A DNA stretch of 64,000 nucleotides from Palsa-465 sp963800475. GTDB lineage: Bacteria; Actinomycetota; Thermoleophilia; Solirubrobacterales; Solirubrobacteraceae. The stretch's first letter is position 1. Each line of letters begins with the position of its first letter. The notes below the pieces were generated by a model that was not told the origin of the DNA, did no database searches, and saw only the letters and a list, made by a program, of their open reading frames with translations. The translations under genes were made by a program, and so were the position numbers. The DNA is taken from the NCBI GenBank assembly GCA_963800475.1, contig CAWDAZ010000001.1, positions 1 through 64,000 of the forward strand, in the 5' to 3' direction. Below are positions 1-9,207 of the stretch, piece by piece.

Positions 1-1660
1 CACACGCTCGATCGAAACTGCGGGGACATGGTGGCACTCGTCGATCACGACATGCCCGTAGCCGCGAACAAGATCGTGGAGCGCTTCACTGCGCGCGAGC
101 GTCTGGACCATGGCAATGTCGATCTGATTACCTATTCGCCGTCGTCCAGCACCGATTCTGCCGATCGCTTTCGAGGGAATGTCGAGGAATTCGGCCACAC
201 CCTCCGCCCATTGCTCAACGAGTGGCTTTCGGTGGACGAGCACGAGGGTCGAGCGGCCACGGGCGGCGATCACGCTGGTGGCTAGAACGGTCTTGCCCCA
301 GCCGGGCGGGGCGCACAGTACGCCCGTGTCGTTTGCGAGGAGGACTCTCGCTGCCTCTTGTTGTGACTTGTTGAGCTTGCCTTTGAACTCGAATGCGACC
401 TGCTCGCCCTCGACGCGCTCGTCCCGGAGATCGAGGCGGATGTCGAGCTCGGCGGATGACGCGGTTGCGTCGACCAAGCAACCACGGGGGAGAGCGAGGT
501 GTCGATCGGGGTCCTCGAAGCACGCAATCACCCGGGGTGTCCGAGCCACTGATAGCCGCATGCGCTGGAGCTCCAGGAACATCGGATTTGAAAACGTGGC
601 GAGACGTCTCAGCGCGTGAGCGAGCACCGGCGGAAGACTGGAGCGATCGAAGTACAGCCGGTCGGCGATCGTGGCTTCGACGGACTCGGGCATGGGCGTG
701 CCGGTGAGTTGTTCACGTAAGGACCGTGCTGGGCGCCAAGGGGCGTCGCGGTCCTCATCGACTGGCCGGACAGCAAGAGTCCGGTCGTAAGCGGGGTCTG
801 CGGTTAGCTCGCCGAGACGCTCGGGCGTGATCCTCGGGACCGTCGCGAGATCCGACCATTGGTCTTGATGAGGTTCGAGGTTCTCATTGAGAAACTCGGT
901 GTTGCCGGCCTTTCGAGCCTCGTGCTGCAAAGGCAGTGCGATCAGATTGCCGAACCCGCCGCTGGGGAGTACATCCTGGCCGGGGAAGAGGCGGTCGTAT
1001 GAGTCGACGCCCAGTGCCGCCCCGCTGGCCATCGTGCGCGTCGAGGATGATGAAGCCGAGCCTGCGGGCCTCGGCCGCCTGGACTGCGTCTGTGAAGAAA
1101 AACCAGATGTGCGCTCCGTCTCCGGAGCGCGATCGCTCGATCGCCGGATCAATGCGCAGAGCGCGGCAGGTCTGCTTGATCGCCCGCGCGTCCGCTCGCC
1201 ACGAGCTGCCATCGAGATCGATCGCCAACAGCCGACAGAAGTCGCCGGGGAGTAGCGGATAGATCCCGACGACATGACGACCTTGGAGGTGGGCGAGCAG
1301 CTGTCGATCGTCGAGCAACAGGAAGGCCTGATTGCTGCAGGCGCCACACCGAATCTTCGGCTTGCCACATACGCCCCGCAGCCATTCGTTTGAGCATTTG
1401 GGCGAGTACCCCGCGCGGCTCCTTGCTTGGTTCTCCCACCGGACCGCAAATACGTCCTCGCGACCAACGAAGAGCTCGCGGAAGAGCCGGACCTTGGACG
1501 CCGGTGAGCGTTCATCCGTGCTGTTGGCGTTGTCGCGGTAGCGCGAGGTGCGTAGTCGAAGAAGTTCTTCGAGGTGATCGGCGGCAGCTGCTCGAAGCTC
1601 GTCCAGTTCCGCGAGCTTGCGTTGCGCCTCCTCGATCTTTGCGTCGAGCTCGGTGCGCAC
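1..1660 (-). pseudogene. TOTE-type archaeo-eukaryotic primase-helicase, frameshifted and cut by the window edge
   Basis: The first frame (ATG at 1660) has an N-terminal coiled coil (about residues 5-40), a Cys cluster (C89, C98, C105, C108) and archaeo-eukaryotic primase motifs LAIDLDG (145-151) and SGDGAHIWFFF (179-189). After about residue 206 the homologous reading continues in another frame from about position 1041: TRTM, then VDSYDRLFPGQD, GGFGNLIALPLQH, and a linker. An SF2 helicase follows, with Walker A PPGWGKT near 285-305, VHRKPLVEQW, and the DECHH box near 25-40, all open to base 1. This order (primase, then DEAD/DEAH helicase) is that of TOTE conflict systems, which are thought to restrict invading nucleic acid. 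The shift looks like one extra base or two missing; it could be real decay or a sequencing indel. The remaining helicase half lies outside the window. Confidence 0.82.
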
Positions 1661-1701
1661 CGCGCCATTCTGCCCCTTCGCCTCGGTCTGAACGCGACGG
1701 G

Positions 1702-1812
1702 TCAGAAGATCAGGTAGTCGCGCACCCAGCGCCGGAGTTCGGGGTCGTCGAACAGCAGTGCGAGAAGGCCAGCCTCGAATTCCTTGCCGAGCTCGGCGAC
1801 TCGCGTGAACAA
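1702..1812 (-). other. Short possible coding remnant upstream of the primase-helicase
   Basis: A 36-codon frame from a TTG start reads like a genuine acidic/hydrophobic helix ending in LRRWVRDYLIF and lies directly upstream of the primase-helicase. There is no clear ribosome site and a stop lies only a few codons further upstream, so it may be the tail of a lost gene. The helix resembles adaptor or effector-associated helical modules that sit beside conflict-system genes, but that is a weak visual impression. Confidence 0.2.
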
Positions 1813-1866
1813 TGATGACTCACCAGGCCCTCGAGTACTCCGAGTCCGCTCGGCTCATGGCGCTGC

Positions 1867-2696
1867 TCACTGTCGTCCAGGATGGGGACGGAACTCGTCG
1901 TACGCGGTCAGCGCTCGGACGCCCGGGTCGAGAGCTTGGTGATCTACGAACGCATCTGCGATGCGGTCAAGTGGAGGAACCGACATTCGTTCGTCCAAGT
2001 AGCCGAGCATGCCGTCGGCTGAATGGCCGTAGCACTCAAGGACCGGGAGAAGCCCGCCAGCGAACAGCGCCTTGCGGGACAAGCGGAGCTTCGCGTTACG
2101 AATCCCCAGCCTTCGCCCTTGCGAGCCCGCATCTTGCTCTCGAAATCGACCGCGATCGTCCGCCAATATCGGACAATGTCGTTTAGCAGGAAGCGGGGCG
2201 GCCGGTGGTCCTTCACGTTGGCCTCGAGGTATCCGGCGAGCAACGATCTCCTGGCTCTGGCATGCACATCCTCGCCACAGACCGGTGCTGACTCGAGGAT
2301 GAGCAGCATCCGGCGCGTGAGGTTCGCGTTGCTGTCTTCATCGCGACCGATCTTCCCCTGGAGATCTTCGAGCCATACGTGTGCGCCGAATATGTCCTCC
2401 CGACCAGGCGCCCGCGCGCCCAGGACTTCGGCGACCTCCTCAACCGACGGCCGGGCGCCGGCGCGAGCCGAGCCTTCGAACAAGACCATGAAGTCGTCAT
2501 CGCTCTCGCTCGTGATCTCGCGTCGACCCCAAGAACCCGTGAGCACGACGGTCACGTCGTCATCGACGTCGACCGACGCGAACCGCTCCCGACGCTCGAG
2601 CAGTAGGCGGTCGGTCTCGGCCCTCGCCGACGCGACGTGCTGAAACTGAATGCCCGTCGCTGCTTCCAGGCCGGCTACGCCGCGGGCGATGCTCAC
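1867..2696 (-). pseudogene. Nucleotidyltransferase-fold protein, frameshifted near 2103
   Basis: The N-terminal frame (GTG at 2696) carries the nucleotidyltransferase signature GSWGRREITSESDDDF, i.e. the hG[GS] motif followed by the DxD-type metal-binding acids, and then a helical region. At the sequence coding GEGWG the reading moves to the next frame, where it continues as IRNAKLRLSRKALFAGGLLP and on to a stop at 1867. The join falls in a run of G, so a single missing G restores one protein of about 275 residues. The start overlaps the stop of the upstream TIM-barrel gene as GTGA, so the two are translationally coupled. The substrate is unknown; antitoxin-like (MNT) or small-molecule nucleotidyl transfer are both possible. 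Confidence 0.7.
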
Positions 2697-3457
2697 ATCT
2701 GATCGCCGACAGCCATGCCGTCAGGCGCGACAAAAGCTGTCGCCTTCAACGCCAAGGCCCACCGCGTGGGCGGCAGCACTTCAAGGATCCACGGCACATC
2801 TCCGCAGCGATCCAGCACGTCGGCAAACAGCTCTTCATCGCCCTCCGTAAGCGGCACGTGATGCCCGCCGCTGAGCGAGCTGAGATGCACCTGCCTCAGC
2901 CGAGAGCGAAAGCGATCTAGTAGCTCGCGGGCCACGTCCATCGTCGGATCGATCGACCAAGCGTGTGCAACGTCGAGGCAGAAGCCGGCCTCAGGCAACT
3001 CCGCGAAGAACGTCTCAAGCTCGCTAGCAATCCGACCGGTCCTCTTCCGGTCATCCATGTTCTCCAGTACCAGCCTGGTCCCGAGGGCACGGTAAGGCCC
3101 CGGATCCGAAAGAGCGTCCGGATGGGTCACGATCGACCTCACCCATAACGGAAGTTCGCCCAGCTGCCGAACGTCTGCGGCCTCGTCCGACTGGTGATTC
3201 TTGACCGGCGCGTGGACGCTCACGTATCGGAACGGCAGTCGGGGCTTGCGATTCAGGTACGCGATCAATCCAGGAAGCTCATCACCGGACAGGGCAGAAA
3301 GCTCGACCGCGTAGGTCGAGACTCTGCACGCCTCAAAGACCAGCTCAGGCCAAGCACCTCTCGATCGGTCGAACACCCCAGTTGAGACGCCCATCGGATG
3401 GTGTGTGGCGATAGCGTTCGCTGCGCCCGAGGTCGTCTTGTCGGCGGTGGTGCTCAC
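2693..3457 (-). CDS. Xylose-isomerase-like TIM-barrel protein (AP endonuclease 2 superfamily)
   Basis: A 254-residue protein with the features of the sugar-isomerase/AP-endonuclease TIM barrel: SVHAPVK early in the barrel, then LVLENMDDR, FCLDVAHAW and QVHLSSLSGGHH, which place acidic and His residues for a metal site at strand ends. Family members are sugar-phosphate isomerases, epimerases or DNA-repair nucleases; no substrate can be assigned. The first codon is GTG at 3457 with no good ribosome site; ATG at 3394 (MGVSTGVFD) is an alternative. Its stop overlaps the start of the nucleotidyltransferase gene by 4 bases, so the pair forms an operon. Confidence 0.8.
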   Translation of the reverse strand: MSTTADKTTSGAANAIATHHPMGVSTGVFDRSRGAWPELVFEACRVSTYAVELSALSGDELPGLIAYLNRKPRLPFRYVSVHAPVKNHQSDEAADVRQLGELPLWVRSIVTHPDALSDPGPYRALGTRLVLENMDDRKRTGRIASELETFFAELPEAGFCLDVAHAWSIDPTMDVARELLDRFRSRLRQVHLSSLSGGHHVPLTEGDEELFADVLDRCGDVPWILEVLPPTRWALALKATAFVAPDGMAVGDQM

Positions 3458-3717
3458 GTTGCCACCGTATCGCGTTCACCCGACGAAACAGCTCAGCTAC
3501 GGGGAGCGCGGCGGCCCTTCGCACTCGCGTCGGCGCGCCGGGTTATCGGTTGCCCGACCACACGCAACCCTCCGGTTGCACCGTGTAACAAACCGTGTAA
3601 CAAGACAGGCTGATTTAGCCTCATCCAACGACAGGCAAGATGACAAAAGCCCTGCAAATGTGTGTCACGAACGCTGAGGGAGGGCCTGTGTAGAAGAGTC
3701 TTTTCATAGGCGGTGCT
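3458..3717. other. Intergenic region upstream of the intron, with a 12-bp tandem repeat
   Basis: No convincing gene. It contains a perfect tandem repeat of accgtgtaacaa (3580-3603). In one frame this reads as VTNRVTRQ, similar to tails often seen on actinobacterial tyrosine integrases, so it may be an integrase remnant; this is weak. The part before 3718 is the probable 5' exon of the group II intron. Confidence 0.4.
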
Positions 3718-5623
3718 GTGCGAGAGATGGAGGATTGCTGGCCCTCCAGCGTCGGCCGACGGGGGCAGGCGCTAGACCGCTGGTGCTGCGTTGGCTGAAG
3801 ACCGTCGTGGTGAGCGTCCAGGGAAAAGGCTGGGCTTGACCCGGTCAGGTGGGGATCAGGAAGGCGCTCCAGAGCGCTCGGTCCGAGGTTGGGCCGGGTG
3901 TCGTCGTTGAGGCGTCGAAAGGCTTAGATGGCATCGAAACCGAGGGTTTAGTTTGCCCCGAGGGATGAGCCTGGCGGGTGCCCGTGTTCTTGGCCAGGTG
4001 GTGCCCGGCGTATAGGCGGCGTGAGCCTGATCTGCGGCTCTTGCACGGAACGTGAGAAGGCGAGCGTCGATATGGCGATCGGGATCGCAGGTCCCAAGAT
4101 CGCGAGAGGGAGCGTGCCGAGGCTGTCACACCGAAGGCACTGAGTACCGACGCGGCGCTCGCTGGCGGACCGGTCCGTAGTAGCTGCGAAGCCGCTGCTC
4201 GCTGGGGTGGTGGTGGAGCGAAGGGGCCGGCTCACCAGGAATGTCCATGTCGTTCAACCGGCGTTGTGCCGGAGGAAACGAAGATGAGCAAGCCAAGGTC
4301 TGACGAGAAGTCGTTTGCGATTCCCAAGCAGCTGGTGTGGGAGGCGTGGCGGCGGGTCAAGGCCAATAAGGGCGCCCCGGGAGTGGACGGGCAGGCCCTG
4401 GACGAGTTCGAGGCCGATCTGAGGGACAACCTCTACAAGATCTGGAATCGGATCAGTTCGGGGTCCTACTTTCCGCCCCCGGTCAGGGCGGTTGAGATCC
4501 CAAAGCCGCACGGTGGTGGGGTTCGAGTGCTCGGCGTGCCGACGGTCGCGGATCGGGTCGCGCAGACGGTGGTCGCCATGTTCTTGGAGCCGCTGGTGGA
4601 GCCGAGGTTCCACCTGGACTCCTATGGCTACCGCCCGAGCAAGTCGGCCCATGACGCGCTGGAGGCATGTCGGGTGCGGTGCTGGAAGTACGACTGGGTG
4701 ATCGATCTCGACGTCCAGGCGTTCTTCGACGAGGTGCCGTGGGACCTGATCGTCCGGGCGGTGGAGACGGTCACCGACGCCCGCTGGGTGCTGCTGTATG
4801 TGAAGCGGTGGCTGCAAGCGCCGCTCGAGCACCCGAATGGTGCCCTGATCGAGCGCACGAAGGGAACTCCGCAGGGATCGGCGGTCTCGCCGGTCCTGGC
4901 GAACCTGTTCATGCACTACGCGTTCGATGTTTGGATGGTCCGGGAGTTCCCGGGCTGCCCGTTCGAGCGCTATGCCGACGACGCGATCGTGCACTGCACG
5001 ACACGCCGGGAGGCGGAATATGTGCTGGGCCGGATCGCCGCGCGGATGCAGGAGGTTGGGCTCAAGCTGCACCGCGACAAGACGAGGATCGTCTACTGCA
5101 AGGACAGCAACCGTCGCGGCCAGCACGAGCACATCTCCTTCACGTTCCTGGGGTTCGCCTTCCGGCCACGGGAGGCGATCAACGGCAAGACCGGGGAGCA
5201 GTTCACCTCGTTCTCGCCCGCGATCAGCCCCGAAGCGCTCAAGGCCACAGGCGGTCGGCTCCGCGAGATGCGGATCCACCGGTGCACCGACCTGACGCTC
5301 AACGACCTGGCGGCGTGGCTGAACCCGATCGTCGCCGGGTGGATGCGCTACTACGGCCGGTTCTACCGGTCAGCGCTCAATCCCCTCCTGCAGCGCGTCA
5401 GCTTCTGCCTGAGGCGCTGGGCAGGGAACAAGTACAAGCGACTGCGGACCCACAAACGATTCCAGCGGTGGTGGGCCGGACTGCAAGAACGCGAGCCCGG
5501 CCTATTCGCTCACTGGCAGTGGATCCGCTCGTACTGACGGGCCGGTGAGAAGAGCCCGGTGACGGGAGACTGTCACGCCGGGATCCGAGGGAGCCGGGGG
5601 CTGCGACGCCCCCGGCCACCCGA
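3718..5623 (+). mobile_element. Group II intron 1 with intact maturase
   Basis: The 5' end is placed at GTGCGAG (3718), matching the usual GUGYG start. About 560 bases of structured, non-coding ribozyme sequence follow before the maturase gene. Downstream of the gene, 5553-5586 folds as domain V: an AGC triad base, complementary arms agcccgg/ccgggat and tgac/gtca, and a tetraloop-like gggaga. This is followed by a domain VI hairpin with the strong stem gccgggggc/gcccccggc (5593-5616). The 3' end is probably at the AC near 5623 but could be near 5630. The intron-encoded protein and both catalytic domains look intact, so it may still splice or move. Confidence 0.78.
4284..5537 (+). CDS. Group II intron reverse transcriptase/maturase
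   Basis: A 417-residue intron-encoded protein. RT blocks are in order: NKGAPGVDG near the start, IPKPHGGGVRVLGVPTVADR, SYGYRPSKSAHDAL, DLDVQAFFDEV, the GTPQGSAVSPVLANL block, and the catalytic YADD at residues 230-233. The C-terminal maturase X domain reads LNDLAAWLNPIVAGWMRYYG. No HNH endonuclease follows, so retrotransposition would be endonuclease-independent. The start at 4284 is chosen because GGAGGAA sits 7-8 bases upstream; the open frame extends 6 codons further. The protein would bind its own intron RNA (ribozyme 3718-5623), aid splicing, and copy the RNA into DNA. Confidence 0.93.
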   Translation: MSKPRSDEKSFAIPKQLVWEAWRRVKANKGAPGVDGQALDEFEADLRDNLYKIWNRISSGSYFPPPVRAVEIPKPHGGGVRVLGVPTVADRVAQTVVAMFLEPLVEPRFHLDSYGYRPSKSAHDALEACRVRCWKYDWVIDLDVQAFFDEVPWDLIVRAVETVTDARWVLLYVKRWLQAPLEHPNGALIERTKGTPQGSAVSPVLANLFMHYAFDVWMVREFPGCPFERYADDAIVHCTTRREAEYVLGRIAARMQEVGLKLHRDKTRIVYCKDSNRRGQHEHISFTFLGFAFRPREAINGKTGEQFTSFSPAISPEALKATGGRLREMRIHRCTDLTLNDLAAWLNPIVAGWMRYYGRFYRSALNPLLQRVSFCLRRWAGNKYKRLRTHKRFQRWWAGLQEREPGLFAHWQWIRSY

Positions 5624-5935
5624 CGAGCACCACGCTTACGCCTTTCTTCTTGTCCGAGGCCGCGTCTGCCGACGCCGTTGTACCAGCGTTGTACCAAAGC
5701 CCCCTTGGGAGTTGGCGGTTTTGGGGCCATCCGACCGCTTGCCACGCCGAGTCTTGCCCGTCCTCAACGCAGGCCGAGACGCCCGCACAGCGGATCCACG
5801 CCGCGAGAGGTTCCCAATCCCCAGGGATCGGGCTCGAGAGTGATGACCAATCTCGCAGCGCGCTCCTTCGCCTGGGCGGAGCGGTTGTCTCAACGACGAC
5901 GCTGACCAGAGCGTCGTCGATCATTGCGGCAGTAC
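5624..5935. other. Intergenic region 3' of intron 1
   Basis: No supported gene. It holds a short repeat gttgtacca at 5677-5685 and 5688-5696. In the minus frames this reads like the LVQRWYN tails of some integrases, but no catalytic integrase motif is present. The rest shows only overlapping chance frames. Confidence 0.4.
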
Positions 5936-7861
5936 TCAGCGGCGCCTCGCGGTGTAGCTGTGACCCGCCCGGACGAGTACGACTCGTTTGCGGACCAGAT
6001 CCTTGACGGCCACGACCCCACGTCTAACGACCACGACCGTTGCGGCGCAGCTGTCGATCGTGTCCCAGCTCGTGCCGCGGACTGAAGCCGCCGCGTACCG
6101 TCCCCTGGTGCGAAACCGTCCGTGCCCTCGTGCGTTGAGAAAGCGCCGCGCGCTCGCGGCTAGTCGCGCCGCAGGCGCCCGGCTTGATTGCCCAGCTCTG
6201 GACCGTGCCGACGCCTTGCACGCCGGCCCGCCCGAAAGACGCATGTCGGTGGAGGGGTTGGCGGCCGAGGCCAGGTTGACGATGAAGTTCCCACCGGAGA
6301 CCGTCACGGTCTCGTGTCGGTCCGCGCGCTCCACGGTCATGCTGAGCCCCCGGCCTTTGCCGTCGATCTCGCTGTGGTTGGGAACGATGCCCGTTCCACC
6401 GAGCACGCCGAAGCGCCGGAGTCCCCTCACGCGGTAACGCAACGATCGCGCGCCCGGCCGGACGAGCTCGAAGCGACCGGTCTCGGGCGCTCTTAGATTG
6501 ATCTGACCGATCTGGGCGAACGGCGTGGCGGTGTTCACGCTGACGCCGGTCGCGAATACGAGCACAGCGGCACCGCTGGGTTGCACGGCCGCTGCAACGG
6601 CAGACACCGAATCGTGCGGGGCGGCTGCGACAGTGGGAGCTCCAGGCGTCCCGTCAGGTGCGATGAGCCGCACGGTGATCGGGACCGGCCGACCTGGGCG
6701 GAAGCCAGTCGCGACCAGCACGCCGGCGCCCCGGGCGGGCGCGAGCAGATCAAATCGCGGCGGCGTCGCACGCGCCGGATCAAACGAGTAGCTGTTGTCG
6801 CCACTGACGTAGATCCTGGTGGCGGCCAGGAACCGACCGTTGACCGGCCGGGCGGCCACCAGCAGCGAGTGATCACTGCCTTGGTCCGGGCCGGCGAGAT
6901 AAGCGACCCCGTCCGGGTCGAGCGCGGCCCGCTGCGGGTAGTAGAGGCCGTGTCGCTCAGTGGGATCGAAGTTCCCACCCGGGGGGCGCAGCGCGGCGCT
7001 GACTCGCCACGCAAACAGCACCACTCCCGCCGGATTGGTCGCCGACACCAACGGACCCCTTGCATCCTCACCCGCCGGCGACAAGCGTCGCGCGGCGGCG
7101 AATCCACCGGCGGTGCCCGCGGCCACATCCATCGTCCCGCGCGATCCTCCGCTGAGCACATCACGCCAACCGACGAATGCCGTGCCTGTCGGATCGACCA
7201 CGACCGACAGGTCCAGCTGATCCCCCGCCTCGTGGCGTTGCGCAGTCAAACGCACCGGCCGCGAGAACGCCTGGAGTCGCCGCGCGACCGCTGCCCATAC
7301 CTGCATCCGAGCCCCGATCCACGCAACCGCGACGGTTCCGTCGGCGCCGACGGCGACCCGGACGACGACCGGGCCGCCAAACGTTTGCGCTTCCTGCAGG
7401 CGGGTTACGGGGCGTGGTCCCGAGCCAGCCGGCAGCGTGCCCACCTCGATCGCCGTCGTCGTCGGATCGCCCGGCACCGGCGCCGCGTACGCCCATGCCA
7501 GATCGCCGCGCGCATTGGACGCGAACCGCTCGTCGACGATCCCCTGGTAGGCGGGCGAGACGGCAGCGCCCAGAGAGAACGGCTGCGAACGCGCCGCCGC
7601 CGCAATCGTCATCGCGCTTGAGCCGTCCGCCTGGGGGTGCAGCCAGCCGGCATCGGAAGCGTTGCTACTCGACGCTGCGAGCAGCAGGTCATCGCCGCTC
7701 GGGAACTGTGGTGAGCTGGAATCGGCGAAGGGCAGGCTGACCGTCGCCGGCGCAGGGTCTAGTGGCTGGGGCGGCTGCCATGTTGAAGCCGCTTTGCCGA
7801 CAGCCGACCACGTGAGGAGCAGCACGACCGTGGCGACGGGCGCGGCTCGCCTAGGGATCAT
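5936..7861 (-). CDS. Large exported repeat protein with FecR-like C-terminal segment
   Basis: A 641-residue protein. The N-terminal signal peptide has RR followed by a hydrophobic stretch (VATVVLLLTWSAV). The body has repeated motifs of the form NARGDLAWAYAA, GADGTVAVAWIGA, DPTGTAFVGWRD and NPAGVVLFAWRV, spaced about 50 residues apart, as in a beta-propeller or similar beta-repeat fold. The last 60 residues (GRFRTRGRYAAASVRGTSWD, then a single Cys) resemble a short FecR-like beta module common in Solirubrobacterales exported proteins. The ATG at 7861 overlaps the stop of the upstream paralogue as ATGA, giving translational coupling. No enzymatic motif is visible; a surface-binding or matrix role is inferred. 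Confidence 0.8.
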   Translation of the reverse strand: MIPRRAAPVATVVLLLTWSAVGKAASTWQPPQPLDPAPATVSLPFADSSSPQFPSGDDLLLAASSSNASDAGWLHPQADGSSAMTIAAAARSQPFSLGAAVSPAYQGIVDERFASNARGDLAWAYAAPVPGDPTTTAIEVGTLPAGSGPRPVTRLQEAQTFGGPVVVRVAVGADGTVAVAWIGARMQVWAAVARRLQAFSRPVRLTAQRHEAGDQLDLSVVVDPTGTAFVGWRDVLSGGSRGTMDVAAGTAGGFAAARRLSPAGEDARGPLVSATNPAGVVLFAWRVSAALRPPGGNFDPTERHGLYYPQRAALDPDGVAYLAGPDQGSDHSLLVAARPVNGRFLAATRIYVSGDNSYSFDPARATPPRFDLLAPARGAGVLVATGFRPGRPVPITVRLIAPDGTPGAPTVAAAPHDSVSAVAAAVQPSGAAVLVFATGVSVNTATPFAQIGQINLRAPETGRFELVRPGARSLRYRVRGLRRFGVLGGTGIVPNHSEIDGKGRGLSMTVERADRHETVTVSGGNFIVNLASAANPSTDMRLSGGPACKASARSRAGQSSRAPAARLAASARRFLNARGHGRFRTRGRYAAASVRGTSWDTIDSCAATVVVVRRGVVAVKDLVRKRVVLVRAGHSYTARRR

Positions 7862-9198
7862 CTCGTGCGCCCGTGCTTGCCAGGGCCGCCCACCGTCACA
7901 TGACCCCAACGGGCGTTGAGGTCTACGTACGGGTCTCCGACATCAATCCCATATGCGAGCAGTGCGGCACCATCGCTGCGCACCGCGATGGCCACAGCCG
8001 CGACGGACCCCGTGGGTTTCACTGCTATGACAGGTGACGACAAGGCGCCGCCGGCCTTGATTAGCCTGACGGTGACCGGCCGTGCAACGCCCGGGGAAAA
8101 GCCCGTAGAGGCCAACACGGCGCCACGCGCGCGCGCGGCGAGCGACGCCCGGGGGCTCCCACCAAGCCGGATCCGCTGCGTGGCCGCAAACCTTGCGCCG
8201 GACGTGGCAGTGACAAGGACGGCATGCCTGTTGCGAGGATCCGCGCCCAGGAGATAACCCTGGCCGTCCCGGTCCACCGCGGCGGCGAGCGGCTGCCGCA
8301 ATCCGTCAGCGACCGGCCGAGCGAAGTTATGACCGCGGTGGCGGATCGCGGCCCAGCCCTTCCAGGCGAGCAGCAAGTCTCCGGCCTGGTTCTGTGCAAT
8401 CACGAACGGCCCCGCTGCTCGTTGCGAGGAGGCCAGGGTCTGGGCGGCGTCAAATCCGCGCGCGTCGCCACGTTTCACCATCAACTCCTCGTGCTGCGTC
8501 GGCGCGAGGTCTCGCCACGCGATGAAGGCCTCCCCTTGCGGTCCAATGGCTACGGCAAAGTCATACGGCTGGGAAACCGAGTGGCCCGGAGCAGTCAGCT
8601 GGAGGGGGCGCGAGAAGCTTCCGCCGGCCTGCCCAATTGATGCGAACAACAGCCCGGACGTACCGTTGACCCAGGCAACGGCGACTCGACCACTGCGGGA
8701 GACGGCGACCTTGACCGGCGTGTCTTGTTGATGGAGGTTGGGGTCCGTCTGGATGCGCAGCACACGTCCCGGCAAATGTCCCGACGCGCGCGTTCCGATC
8801 TCGACTGCAGTCGGCGCCTGACCCTGCGGCTGGTTCTGCCACAAGGTTGCCGAGTAGGCCCACGCCAGGTCACCGCGCGCGTTTCCGGAGATCGCGAAGT
8901 CAAAGAAGTTGAAATAAGGCCCCGAGTCCGGCTTGCCCTGCGGAAGCCGCCTTCCGTACTTGCTGACCGCCAGGAGGTCGCGGTACAGCGCGGTGCCCGG
9001 ATCAAACCGAAACCAGCTGAGTGCCGCGCCCCCGCCGCTGAACGCGAACGGCGTGATTAGCTGGTTGCCAACGGGTCCAGGGCCGAGGTGCTGTTGAGTT
9101 GCACCCCACGTGCTCGTAGGCGCGCTTCGAGCGAGGGCATTCGCTGCGAGCAGTCCGATCGCCGCGAGCACCACAGTCGCTCTGGGCAGCCGGCGCAT
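7858..9198 (-). CDS. Exported beta-repeat protein, paralogue of the downstream gene
   Basis: A 446-residue protein with a clear signal peptide (MRRLPRATVVLAAIGLLAAN). Its repeats match those of the next gene: NARGDLAWAYSA, SRSGRVAVAWVNG, GPQGEAFIAWRD and NQAGDLLLAWKG, suggesting a tandem gene duplication followed by divergence. It lacks the FecR-like C-terminal segment and ends after a repeat. It is first of a coupled pair; the small membrane-protein gene at 9208-9804 lies 9 bases upstream and may be part of the same transcript. Function unknown. Confidence 0.8.
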   Translation of the reverse strand: MRRLPRATVVLAAIGLLAANALARSAPTSTWGATQQHLGPGPVGNQLITPFAFSGGGAALSWFRFDPGTALYRDLLAVSKYGRRLPQGKPDSGPYFNFFDFAISGNARGDLAWAYSATLWQNQPQGQAPTAVEIGTRASGHLPGRVLRIQTDPNLHQQDTPVKVAVSRSGRVAVAWVNGTSGLLFASIGQAGGSFSRPLQLTAPGHSVSQPYDFAVAIGPQGEAFIAWRDLAPTQHEELMVKRGDARGFDAAQTLASSQRAAGPFVIAQNQAGDLLLAWKGWAAIRHRGHNFARPVADGLRQPLAAAVDRDGQGYLLGADPRNRHAVLVTATSGARFAATQRIRLGGSPRASLAARARGAVLASTGFSPGVARPVTVRLIKAGGALSSPVIAVKPTGSVAAVAIAVRSDGAALLAYGIDVGDPYVDLNARWGHVTVGGPGKHGRTR

Positions 9199-9207
9199 GC
9201 ACCGATC

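Noticed and set aside
5736..5830. tRNA-like reading (SRRGSAVRAS frame) near the end of the first secreted gene
   Set aside because: The DNA does not fold into D, anticodon and T arms; no T-loop consensus is present.
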